Positions 17,883 through 26,413 of a stretch of 44,025 bases of DNA are shown here, piece after piece. The stretch is taken from assembly GCA_030539615.1 (NCBI GenBank), contig JAUNXU010000007.1:1-44025 (forward strand). Direction: 5' to 3'. Each line of letters starts with the position of its first letter. The first letter of the stretch is position 1. Made by a program: the position numbers and the translations under genes. Source of the DNA: Methanobacteriaceae archaeon (lineage in GTDB: Archaea > Methanobacteriota > Methanobacteria > Methanobacteriales > Methanobacteriaceae). Below the pieces are notes generated by a model. That model worked only from the letters and a program-made list of their open reading frames with translations. It ran no database searches and was not told the origin of the DNA.

Positions 17883-18983
17883 ATGCAATATGATTATTTG
17901 ATTGTTGGTTCAGGTTTATTTGGAGCTATTTTTGCCCATGAAATGGCTGTTAAAGGGAAAAAAGTTTTAGTTATAGAAAAACGTGAACATATTGGCGGAA
18001 ATGTCTATACTGAAAAAATAGAAGGGATAAATGTTCATAAATATGGTGCTCATATTTTTCACACGGATAATAAATTAGTTTGGGATTATATTAATCAGTT
18101 TGCTGATTTTAATAGATTTACAAATTCACCTATTGCTAATTATAAAGGGGATTTTTATAATCTTCCTTTTAATATGAATACTTTTTATGGTATGTGGGGT
18201 GTTAAAACACCAAAAGAAGCTAAAGCTAAAATTTATGCACAAAAAAAAGAAGCAAATATAACTAATCCCTCAAATCTTGAAGAGCAAGCTATTAGTTTAG
18301 TAGGTCAAGATATTTATGAAAAATTAGTTAAAGGATATACTGAAAAACAATGGGGAAGAAAATGTTCTGAACTTCCATCTTTTATAATTAAACGTTTACC
18401 TGTAAGATTTACATTTGATAATAATTATTTTAATGATTTATATCAAGGTATTCCCATTGGAGGATATACTAAAATCATTGAAAAAATGTTAGATGGAATT
18501 GAAGTAAAATTAAATACTAATTTTTTAGATGATAAAGAAAAATGGATTAATATTGCAGATAAAGTATTATTTACTGGAATGATTGATGAGTATTATGATT
18601 ATTGTTATGATGAGTTAGAATATCGTGGACTTAATTTTGAAAGTGAAATTAAATCTATTGATAATTATCAAGGAAATGCAGTAATAAATTATACTGAAAG
18701 TGAGATTCCTTATACTCGTATTATTGAACATAAACATTTTGAAAACTCTAATTCTGATAAAACTGTAATTACTCATGAATATCCTGCAGAATGGAAAAAA
18801 GGAGATGAAGCATACTATCCTATAAATGATAATAATAATACTAAATTATTTGAAAAATATCATAAATTAGCTCAAAAAGAAAAGAAAATGATTTTTGGTG
18901 GTCGTTTAGGTTTATATAAATATTATAACATGGATCAAATAATTGAAGAAGCTTTAAAATTAGTTGAAACTGAATCAATCTAA
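17883..18983 (+). CDS. glf: UDP-galactopyranose mutase
   Basis: This 366-residue flavoenzyme has an N-terminal Rossmann motif (VGSGLFGAIFAHE) with ERxxHIGGN and the YGAHIFHT segment. The later parts (YTEKQWGR, GRLGLYKYYNMD) are diagnostic for Glf. Reduced FAD catalyses ring contraction of UDP-Galp to UDP-Galf, so galactofuranose should be part of the surface glycan. It follows the DUF4422 gene. Its last 9 bases overlap the convergent GT2 gene. Confidence 0.95.
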   Translation: MQYDYLIVGSGLFGAIFAHEMAVKGKKVLVIEKREHIGGNVYTEKIEGINVHKYGAHIFHTDNKLVWDYINQFADFNRFTNSPIANYKGDFYNLPFNMNTFYGMWGVKTPKEAKAKIYAQKKEANITNPSNLEEQAISLVGQDIYEKLVKGYTEKQWGRKCSELPSFIIKRLPVRFTFDNNYFNDLYQGIPIGGYTKIIEKMLDGIEVKLNTNFLDDKEKWINIADKVLFTGMIDEYYDYCYDELEYRGLNFESEIKSIDNYQGNAVINYTESEIPYTRIIEHKHFENSNSDKTVITHEYPAEWKKGDEAYYPINDNNNTKLFEKYHKLAQKEKKMIFGGRLGLYKYYNMDQIIEEALKLVETESI

Positions 18984-19973
18984 TTTTTTACTTTCATGTT
19001 TACTATAAATAACTTTACATATTTTTTTAGGAATTAAATAAGTTAATAAAATTACAATGTTGTATAAACTTCCTTTAAACCAACCCTTTAATTGTAAAAA
19101 TGTGGAAAATAATCTCATAATTTCTTGTTTTAAATTATTTTCATTATTAGCTTTTGCAACAATTAACATTCCTGTTGCTATTTTTAGTGGAGAACCTTCA
19201 AAAAATTGAATTGCATAATTTTGAAATTTTTTATCCTTAACTAGTAATCCTGAATCAATCCATCTAATAACCCAATTAAATTTTTCTATTTCCCAATCAT
19301 CAGGATTTTTTTCCATATGTATCATGTCTGTTTTTGTTTTGTATGTCATGAAATTTTCTTCTAAAGATTTGACTATAAATGCATAATGAGGATAACTATT
19401 AGATATATAATCATAACCTACTAAAAAACAATCTGTAGTTAAAAGTTCTGTTCTGAAAATTGTTGTAGATATGAATGCCATTGATAAAAAATAATACTTT
19501 TTTAATATTTCTACTAATTCATGACTATTATTTTCAAGATAATTATTTTTAGCATTATTGTTTTTTAAAATATCATTTAAAGAGTCACCATCTTCATTTG
19601 GGAATCCTGGAGAACAACATAAAATCATATCATATTTTTCAGATTCTATAGCTTCTATAAAGTCATCACAATTCTTAAAATCATAGGAATCATTGTCTGC
19701 TATAACCCATGTATATTCAGTTGTTGATTGTTCATAACATCTTATAACATTTGCATTACCACCAATATTTAATCTATTTTTTATAATGTTTATATTTGGA
19801 AATAGTTTTTCATATTTTTCACATATTTCAGGAGTATTATCAGGGGATGCATTATCTCTAATAGTTATTTTACAATTCTTAAATGGACTATTTAATAATT
19901 GGGATAAGGTATTATCTAAATATTCTGCTCGATTATAAGTGGGGATAACTATTTCTAATTTTTCTTCGATCAT
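18975..19973 (-). CDS. Family 2 glycosyltransferase
   Basis: This 332-residue GT-A fold enzyme starts with EIVIPTYNRAEYL. It has IRDNASPDNT in the nucleotide-binding region and a DxD-like metal site ADNDS at 92-96. The C-terminal region has a hydrophobic stretch (YNIVILLTYLIP) near the end that may touch the membrane. It would add one sugar to a lipid-linked glycan; the donor cannot be read from sequence. It is the only minus-strand gene between rmlB and galU, and its stop overlaps glf by 9 bases tail to tail. It diverges from rfbF over 104 bases. Confidence 0.85.
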   Translation of the reverse strand: MIEEKLEIVIPTYNRAEYLDNTLSQLLNSPFKNCKITIRDNASPDNTPEICEKYEKLFPNINIIKNRLNIGGNANVIRCYEQSTTEYTWVIADNDSYDFKNCDDFIEAIESEKYDMILCCSPGFPNEDGDSLNDILKNNNAKNNYLENNSHELVEILKKYYFLSMAFISTTIFRTELLTTDCFLVGYDYISNSYPHYAFIVKSLEENFMTYKTKTDMIHMEKNPDDWEIEKFNWVIRWIDSGLLVKDKKFQNYAIQFFEGSPLKIATGMLIVAKANNENNLKQEIMRLFSTFLQLKGWFKGSLYNIVILLTYLIPKKICKVIYSKHESKKLD

Positions 19974-20019
19974 TATTTTTTTCCAGTTTTTATTAATTTA
20001 TTCGTAAATTGTATTTATT

Positions 20020-20068
20020 TTTAAATATATATTTAATTGTAATGTTAATTATATAATATTTAAGAGGT
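20020..20068 (+). promoter_or_regulatory. Promoter and ribosome binding site of the CDP-sugar operon
   Basis: TTTAAATA at 20020-20027 matches the archaeal TATA consensus and lies about 50 bases before the ATG at 20078. AAGAGGT at 20062-20068 is the ribosome binding site. No other convincing promoter is seen until after 29174, so this may drive the whole rfbF module. Confidence 0.45.
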
Positions 20069-20077
20069 TATTTATTT

Positions 20078-20857
20078 ATGAAAGTTGTTATTTTAGCAGG
20101 TGGGTTTGGAACTAGGATTTCGGAAGAATCTTATCTTAAACCAAAACCCATGATTGAAATTGGAGAAAAGCCTATTTTATGGCATATTATGAAGATATAT
20201 TCTCATTTTGGATTTAATGAGTTTGTTATATGTTTAGGTTATAAGGCTCATATGATTAAGGAATTTTTTGCAGATTATTATTTACATACTTCTGATGTTA
20301 CTTTTGATTTAAAAAAGAATGAGATGGAAATTCATAATAATTATTCTGAACCATGGAAAGTTACTTTAGTTGACACTGGTTTAGATACTATGACTGGTGG
20401 AAGGATTAAAAGAATTAAGGATTATCTTCCTGATGATGAACCATTTATGTTAACTTATGGTGATGGATTAGCTAATGTTGATCTAAAAAAATTATTAGAA
20501 TTTCATAAAAGTCATGATAAGTTAGCTACTATCACTGCTGTTAATTTATCTGGTCGTTTTGGTGTTTTAGATATTGATGATAATGAAACTATTTCTAGAT
20601 TTGCTGAAAAAACTAAAGAGGATGCTGGATGGATTAATGGTGGTTTTATGGTTTTAGAAAAAGAAGTTATTGATTATATTGATGGGGATAAAATTAGTTT
20701 TGAAAAGGAACCTCTTTCAAATATTGCTTGTGATGGTCAACTTAAAGCTTATAAACATCATGGTTTCTGGAAATGTATGGATACTAAGAGAGATCATGAT
20801 ATTTTTGAAGAAATGTGGGATTCTAATAATATTCCATGGTGTATGTGGGTGAAATAA
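20078..20857 (+). CDS. rfbF: Glucose-1-phosphate cytidylyltransferase
   Basis: This 259-residue nucleotidyltransferase has GGFGTR at 8-13 and the RfbF/DdhA-specific features KPKPMIEIG, WHIMKIY and FADYYLHTSDVTFDL. It makes CDP-glucose from CTP and glucose-1-phosphate, entering the CDP-3,6-dideoxyhexose pathway. It is the first gene of a tightly packed plus-strand run, with only one base between its stop and the next ATG. Length is exactly that of the family. Confidence 0.94.
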   Translation: MKVVILAGGFGTRISEESYLKPKPMIEIGEKPILWHIMKIYSHFGFNEFVICLGYKAHMIKEFFADYYLHTSDVTFDLKKNEMEIHNNYSEPWKVTLVDTGLDTMTGGRIKRIKDYLPDDEPFMLTYGDGLANVDLKKLLEFHKSHDKLATITAVNLSGRFGVLDIDDNETISRFAEKTKEDAGWINGGFMVLEKEVIDYIDGDKISFEKEPLSNIACDGQLKAYKHHGFWKCMDTKRDHDIFEEMWDSNNIPWCMWVK

Positions 20858-20858
20858 T

Positions 20859-22010
20859 ATGAAAATATGGAGAAAATGTCCAATTTGTGGATCAGATGAT
20901 TTAGAGTTATTACATAATCAAAAGTTTGCTAATTTAAGTGAATCAAGTATTGTAGATAATTATAATATAGTATCTTGTAATTATTGTGGATTTGTGTATG
21001 CTAATACAAAATCTTCACAACAAGATTATGATAGTTATTATGAGTCAATGTCTAAATATCAAGATTCCAATGCAAGTGGTAGTGGATCAGGGTATTATGA
21101 TGAGCAACGATTAATTGAAAGTGCTGAAACTATATTAAAATATGTGCCTAAGGATTATTCTATATTAGATGTTGGTTGTGCTACAGGTGGTTTATTATAT
21201 GAGTTGAAAAAGAGAGGATTTAAAAATTTAGAAGGTTTAGATCCATCTCCTGTTTGTGCAAGATTAACTAATGAAAAAGGTATTAAATCTAGTACTGGAA
21301 GTATATTTGAAAATAATTTAAATAAAAAGTATGATTGTATTATTTTAACACATGTATTAGAACATTTAAGAGATTTGAAAAGAGGAATTGATTTATGTAA
21401 AGATTTATTAACTGAAAATGGTATTATTTATATAGAATCACCTAATGCTAAATTATATAAAGAGTCTTATATTGTACCTTATTATTATTTTGATTGTGAA
21501 CATATAAACCATTTAGATATTAATTCTATTAAAAATTTGATGTTAGATTTTGATTGTGTGTATACATGTGAAAAATTACAACAATTTACTAAAGAAATTA
21601 ATTATCCTGTTTTTAAAGCGGTATTTTCAAAAAGTAATTCAAAAAGTTCAATAAAAAAAGATGAGTCAGCAAAAAATAGTGTTTTAAATTTTATTAATGA
21701 TTCAAAAAATGATGTTGCTAATAAACTTATTAATGATATAGATATTAATGAACCATTAATTATATGGGGTGCAGGACAGTATGCTTTACGATTACTTGCT
21801 AATACTGATTTAAATAAATATAATATCATTGCATTTATAGATAATAATACTAATAAACAAGATACAGTTATTGAAAATATTCCTGTAAAAAATAAAGATA
21901 TACTTTATGATTTTGAGGGAACAATATTAATTGCTAGTGCATTATTTAGTGATGAAATTTTAGAAGATATAACTAATATGGGAATTGAAAATTCAGTTAT
22001 AATATTATAA
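20859..22010 (+). CDS. SAM-dependent methyltransferase with zinc-binding head, probable sugar C-methyltransferase type
   Basis: The protein has 383 residues. An N-terminal zinc module has C7/C10 and C40/C43. A class I SAM fold follows (DVGCATG at 104-110, HVLEHL). A C-terminal Rossmann-like part opens with IIWGAGQYALRLL, near residue 300. This three-part plan resembles sugar 3-C-methyltransferases (TylC3/NovU type) that act on 4-keto-deoxy NDP-sugars, but the middle domain is of the common Methyltransf_23 kind. The substrate is therefore uncertain. Its place between rfbF and rfbG argues for a CDP-sugar or the finished glycan as substrate. Confidence 0.75.
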   Translation: MKIWRKCPICGSDDLELLHNQKFANLSESSIVDNYNIVSCNYCGFVYANTKSSQQDYDSYYESMSKYQDSNASGSGSGYYDEQRLIESAETILKYVPKDYSILDVGCATGGLLYELKKRGFKNLEGLDPSPVCARLTNEKGIKSSTGSIFENNLNKKYDCIILTHVLEHLRDLKRGIDLCKDLLTENGIIYIESPNAKLYKESYIVPYYYFDCEHINHLDINSIKNLMLDFDCVYTCEKLQQFTKEINYPVFKAVFSKSNSKSSIKKDESAKNSVLNFINDSKNDVANKLINDIDINEPLIIWGAGQYALRLLANTDLNKYNIIAFIDNNTNKQDTVIENIPVKNKDILYDFEGTILIASALFSDEILEDITNMGIENSVIIL

Positions 22011-22023
22011 ACTTTGTGATCAT

Positions 22024-23094
22024 ATGTTTAAATTAAAAAATTTTTATAGAAATAAAAATATTCTTTTAACAGGTCATACTGGATTTAAAGGTTCTTGGTT
22101 AAGTGAAATTTTAGTTAGTTGGGGTGCTAATTTAACTGGTTATTCATTAGATGCTCCAACTAATCCTAATTTATTTGATTTATTAGATTTAGAAAATAAG
22201 ATGGACTCAGTTATTGGGGATATTCGAGATTTAAATCAGTTAAGTGAAGTTTTTAATAATGTTAAGCCTGAGATTGTTATTCATATGGCTGCTCAGCCTA
22301 TTGTAAGAGAAAGTTATAAGAATCCTGTTTATACTTATGAAACTAATGTTATGGGAACTGTTAATATTTGTGAGTGTATTAGAAATTCTGATTTTGTTAA
22401 GTCTTTTTTAAATGTAACAACTGATAAGGTATATGAAAATAAAGAGCGAAATAGTGGTTATACTGAGGATGAAAAGTTAGATGGGTATGATCCGTATTCT
22501 AATAGTAAATCTTGTTCAGAATTGGTAACTCATTCTTATAATAATTCTTTTTTTAAAGATTTGGGAATTTCTTGTTCTACAGCTCGTGCTGGTAATGTTA
22601 TTGGTGGTGGGGATTTTGCAAGTGATAGAATTATTCCTGATTGTGTAAGATCTGCAAGTAAAAAAGAAAATATTGAAATTAGAAATCCTTATTCTATAAG
22701 ACCTTATCAACATGTACTTGAACCTCTTAATATGTATCTTACAATAGTTAAAGCTCAATATGAAGATTCAAATTTTTCTGGTTATTATAATGTTGGACCA
22801 AATGATGAGGATTGTGTTACAACAGGTAGTTTAGTAGATTTGTTTTGTAAATATTATAATGATAATAATGAATATACCCTTGATTGGGTTAATAAATCAG
22901 ATAATGGACCCCATGAAGCTAATTTTTTAAAATTAGATAACACAAAAATTAAACAAACTTTTAATTGGGAACCTAGATGGAAAATAAATGAAGCTATTCA
23001 AAAAACTGTTGAATGGACTAAAGTTTATTTAAATAATAAAAACATAAATGATTGTATAGATAATCAAATTAATGAATTCTTTAATAAAGAATAA
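22024..23094 (+). CDS. rfbG: CDP-glucose 4,6-dehydratase
   Basis: This 356-residue extended SDR has the distinctive RfbG opening: G17-HTGFKG23 followed by SWL. It also has RESYKNP, TTDKVYEN and the catalytic Y158/K162 in YSNSK. It converts CDP-glucose to CDP-4-keto-6-deoxyglucose, the substrate of RfbH. The ATG lies 13 bases after the methyltransferase stop, and the gene overlaps or abuts the start of rfbH. Confidence 0.94.
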   Translation: MFKLKNFYRNKNILLTGHTGFKGSWLSEILVSWGANLTGYSLDAPTNPNLFDLLDLENKMDSVIGDIRDLNQLSEVFNNVKPEIVIHMAAQPIVRESYKNPVYTYETNVMGTVNICECIRNSDFVKSFLNVTTDKVYENKERNSGYTEDEKLDGYDPYSNSKSCSELVTHSYNNSFFKDLGISCSTARAGNVIGGGDFASDRIIPDCVRSASKKENIEIRNPYSIRPYQHVLEPLNMYLTIVKAQYEDSNFSGYYNVGPNDEDCVTTGSLVDLFCKYYNDNNEYTLDWVNKSDNGPHEANFLKLDNTKIKQTFNWEPRWKINEAIQKTVEWTKVYLNNKNINDCIDNQINEFFNKE

Positions 23095-24454
23095 TACGGG
23101 GGTCATTACAATATTTAAAAATAAATCAGAACAAGAAGCAAAGGAAGAAATTTTAAATATGGTTTCAGAGTATGCTAAAGAGTATCATAATCAAGAAAAA
23201 CCATTTGAAAAGGGAGATAAAATATCTTATGCTTCAAGAGTTTATGATGATAAAGAAATGACTAATTTAGTAGATAGTGCCTTAGAATTTTGGCTTACAG
23301 CTGGTAGATATACTAATAAGTTTGAAGAAGAATTTTCAAAATATTTAAAAATTAAACATTGTTCTTTAGTTAATTCAGGTTCATCTGCTAATTTAATTGC
23401 TTTTATGACATTAACTTCACCACTTTTAGGTGATAGACAAATTAGAAGGAAAGATGAAGTAATTACTGTGGCTGCTGGTTTTCCAACAACTGTAGCTCCT
23501 ATGATTCAGTATGGTGCGGTACCTGTTTTTGTTGATGTTACAATTCCACAATATAATATTGATGTAACTAAATTAGAAGAAGCATTAACAGATAAAACTA
23601 AAGCTGTAATGATAGCTCATACTTTAGGAAATCCTTTTGATTTAGAACATATTTCTAAGTTTTGTAAAGATCATAATTTATGGTTAATTGAAGATAATTG
23701 TGATGCTCTTGGAAGTACTTATACAATTAATGGAAAAGAAAAGTTAACTGGAACTATTGGTGATATTGGAACAAGTAGTTTTTATCCACCACATCATATG
23801 ACTATGGGTGAAGGGGGAGCAGTTTATACTGATAATGATTTACTTCATAAGATAATTAGATCCTTTAGAGATTGGGGAAGAGATTGTCAATGTGCATCTG
23901 GTGAAGATAATCATTGTGGAAATAGATTTACTTTAAAATATGGTGAGTTACCTGTAAGTTATGATCATAAATATGTTTATTCCCATTTTGGATATAATTT
24001 AAAAGCAACAGATATGCAAGCAGCAGTAGGTTGTGCTCAACTTGAAAAGTTTCCATCATTTGTTGAAAAAAGAAGAAAAAACTTTAATAAATTAAAAGAA
24101 GGATTATCTACTTTGGAAGATAAATTAATTTTACCAAAACCTGTAGAAAACTCTAATCCAAGTTGGTTTGGTTTTATGATTACTGTTAAAGATGGTCAAA
24201 ATAGATCTGAAATTGTTCAATATTTAGAAGATCATAATATTCAAACAAGAATGTTATTTGCAGGAAATATTATAAAACATCCTTGTTTTGATGAAATAAG
24301 GGAAGATAATTCTAAATATAGGGTTGTTGGTAGTTTAGATAATACTAATAAAATAATGGAAGATACTTTTTGGATAGGAGTATATCCTAAAATGACTGAT
24401 GAAAAGATTGATTATATGATAAATTGTATTAAAGAGTTTTTTAATAATAATTAG
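23072..24454 (+). CDS. rfbH: CDP-4-keto-6-deoxyglucose-3-dehydrase (RfbH/E1)
   Basis: This is a 460-residue PMP-dependent dehydrase of the DegT fold. The active-site lysine is replaced by histidine (H241 in PPHHMTMGEGG), the hallmark of E1. An iron-sulphur motif is present as C272-x-C274-x7-C282, with a further Cys about 61 residues upstream of C272. It removes the 3-hydroxyl to give CDP-4-keto-3,6-dideoxyglucose together with a flavin/iron-sulphur reductase (E3), which is not in the window. The ATG at 23072 lies inside rfbG without a ribosome binding site. GGGGGT at 23098-23103 is a better site, but only ATT or ATA codons follow in frame, so the true start is unclear. Confidence 0.92.
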   Translation: MNSLIKNNTGVITIFKNKSEQEAKEEILNMVSEYAKEYHNQEKPFEKGDKISYASRVYDDKEMTNLVDSALEFWLTAGRYTNKFEEEFSKYLKIKHCSLVNSGSSANLIAFMTLTSPLLGDRQIRRKDEVITVAAGFPTTVAPMIQYGAVPVFVDVTIPQYNIDVTKLEEALTDKTKAVMIAHTLGNPFDLEHISKFCKDHNLWLIEDNCDALGSTYTINGKEKLTGTIGDIGTSSFYPPHHMTMGEGGAVYTDNDLLHKIIRSFRDWGRDCQCASGEDNHCGNRFTLKYGELPVSYDHKYVYSHFGYNLKATDMQAAVGCAQLEKFPSFVEKRRKNFNKLKEGLSTLEDKLILPKPVENSNPSWFGFMITVKDGQNRSEIVQYLEDHNIQTRMLFAGNIIKHPCFDEIREDNSKYRVVGSLDNTNKIMEDTFWIGVYPKMTDEKIDYMINCIKEFFNNN

Positions 24455-24507
24455 TTAAGTATGAATTTTTAAATAGTTTTTATTAAAATAGTTTTAAGGG
24501 GATTTTT

Positions 24508-25290
24508 ATGAATATTGTAGAAGCACAAATGGTTGAAATTCTTAAAGAATTAAAAAAAGATTATGGTGTAATTGCAGTTAAATCTGAATTTGAAACAGAA
24601 GGTTCAAGAAAAAATGAATTAACTAAATTAAGGGATATTATATCAAAATCTGGCCTAAAAATGTATATAAAAATTGGGGGATGTGAAGCAGTTCGAGATT
24701 TAGATGATTGTAAAATATTAAGTGCTGATGGGATTATGGCACCAATGATTGAAACTCCTTTTGCAGCTTCAAAATTTAAAAATGCATTTAATAAGGTATT
24801 TCCTTCTAAAGAAGATGGTGTTATTGATAAAATTATTAATTTAGAAACAATAACTGCTTATAATAATATAGATGATATTTTTAGTGAAAATAGGGACTTT
24901 TTAGATACTGTTGTAATTGGTAGAAGTGATTTTTCAGCTTCAAGTAAAATACCAAAATCAGAAGTAAATGGTTCTAAAATGTTTGAATATTGTAAGAATA
25001 TAATTGAGAAAGCTAATGATTATGGATTTAATTCTGCATTTGGTGGAAGTATTTCTGTAAATACTATTGATTTTATTAAAGATTTAGAAGATATGATTGA
25101 TAGGATTGAAACTAGGAAAATTGTTTTTGATGTTAATAAATTAAATGATAATTATGAGGAAGCAATTTCAAAAGCTATTGAATTTGAATATCTTTATCTT
25201 AAAAATAAATTAAATTATTATCAGTCTGTTGTTGATGAAGATAAAGCAAGATTTGATGACTTAAAAAATAGGGTTGATGTTGAATTATAA
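24508..25290 (+). CDS. HpcH/HpaI-type aldolase family protein
   Basis: This 260-residue TIM-barrel protein belongs to the HpcH/HpaI aldolase / citrate lyase beta-like superfamily. A metal-site glutamate is E82 in MIETPFAA, and the second acidic residue is D141 in VIGRSDFSAS. Family members split or join 2-keto-3-deoxy acids with release or use of pyruvate. The last 40 residues look helical. AAGGGGA precedes the ATG. It stands between rfbH and a KDG-kinase-like gene within the CDP-sugar operon, so a biosynthetic role with pyruvate is plausible. Its true substrate is unknown, and it differs from the canonical HpaI sequences I remember. Confidence 0.75.
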   Translation: MNIVEAQMVEILKELKKDYGVIAVKSEFETEGSRKNELTKLRDIISKSGLKMYIKIGGCEAVRDLDDCKILSADGIMAPMIETPFAASKFKNAFNKVFPSKEDGVIDKIINLETITAYNNIDDIFSENRDFLDTVVIGRSDFSASSKIPKSEVNGSKMFEYCKNIIEKANDYGFNSAFGGSISVNTIDFIKDLEDMIDRIETRKIVFDVNKLNDNYEEAISKAIEFEYLYLKNKLNYYQSVVDEDKARFDDLKNRVDVEL

Positions 25291-25345
25291 ATTATCAACT
25301 TATTTTTTTTTAAATTATTATTAAAAAAATATTGAGGTTTTAAAA

Positions 25346-26368
25346 TTGTCTAATGTGATATGTTTTGGAGAATTAATGCTTAGATTATCTCCAGAAGGTT
25401 ATAATCGATTTGTTCAAGCAGATAAATTTGATATAAATTATGGTGGAAGTGAAGCAAATGTTGCACTTTCATTAGTAAATTATAATATGAATTCAACTTT
25501 TATAACTAAATTACCGTCTAATGAAATTGGTCAATCTGCATTAAATAAATTAAGACAATATGGGGTGAATACTTCAAAAATTAAGATGGATGGCGAAAGA
25601 ATTGGTATTTATTACATGGAAAAAGGTGCAAGTCAAAGACCTTCTAAAGTAATATATGATAGATCAAATTCTGCTATTTCTAATGCAAATTTAGATGATT
25701 TTAATTGGGATGAAATATTTAATAATGCTAAATGGTTCCATTTTTCAGGAATTACTCCTGCTTTAAGTGATAATTTAGCAGAAATATGTCTTGAAGCTTG
25801 TAAAAAAGCTAAAAAAAATAATATAACAGTTAGTTGTGATTTAAATTATCGTTCTAAATTATGGTCAGAAAAAAAAGCAAATAAAGTAATGACTCAAATT
25901 ATGAATTATGTTGATGTTTGTGTTGCAAATGAAGAAGATATAGAAAAAGTATTTGGAATTAAAGCAGAGGATACCGATGTTAGTCATGGAAAAATAAATT
26001 ATGATTCATATAAATCTGTTGCAGAAGAAGTTTTATCTAAATTTAATTTGTCTATGGTTGCTTGTAATTTAAGAACTTCAATATCAGCAAGTGATAATAA
26101 ATTACTTGCAGTTTTATATGATGGAAATAAGTTTTATCAATCAAAAGAGTATGATGTTCATATTGTTGATCGTGTTGGTGGTGGGGATAGTTTTCTTGCA
26201 GGTTTAATTTATGGGTTATTAAATAATAAATCTAATCAAGAAGCTTTAGAATTTGCTACTGCTGCTGGTGTTTTAAAACATTCTATTGAAGGTGATTTTA
26301 ATATGGTAACAGTAAGTGAGGTTGAAAATCTAGCTTCTGGGGATAGTAGTGGAAGAGTTCAAAGATAA
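25346..26368 (+). CDS. PfkB-family carbohydrate kinase, KDG-kinase-like
   Basis: This 340-residue ribokinase-fold protein opens with CFGELMLRLSP. It has the N-terminal NYGGSEANVALSL signature and the catalytic-base motif DRVGGGDSF (D281). These features are closest to 2-keto-3-deoxygluconate kinases. The start is TTG 25346-25348, with GAGGT 7 bases upstream, and no nearby ATG fits. It would phosphorylate a keto-deoxy acid or sugar. Coupled to the upstream aldolase it could feed or drain pyruvate for the ThDP enzyme that follows 45 bases later; this is inference. Confidence 0.82.
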   Translation: MSNVICFGELMLRLSPEGYNRFVQADKFDINYGGSEANVALSLVNYNMNSTFITKLPSNEIGQSALNKLRQYGVNTSKIKMDGERIGIYYMEKGASQRPSKVIYDRSNSAISNANLDDFNWDEIFNNAKWFHFSGITPALSDNLAEICLEACKKAKKNNITVSCDLNYRSKLWSEKKANKVMTQIMNYVDVCVANEEDIEKVFGIKAEDTDVSHGKINYDSYKSVAEEVLSKFNLSMVACNLRTSISASDNKLLAVLYDGNKFYQSKEYDVHIVDRVGGGDSFLAGLIYGLLNNKSNQEALEFATAAGVLKHSIEGDFNMVTVSEVENLASGDSSGRVQR

Positions 26369-26413
26369 TTTTTTTAAATTAAAAAAAGTATATTATAAAA
26401 AAAGGAGAGTATT

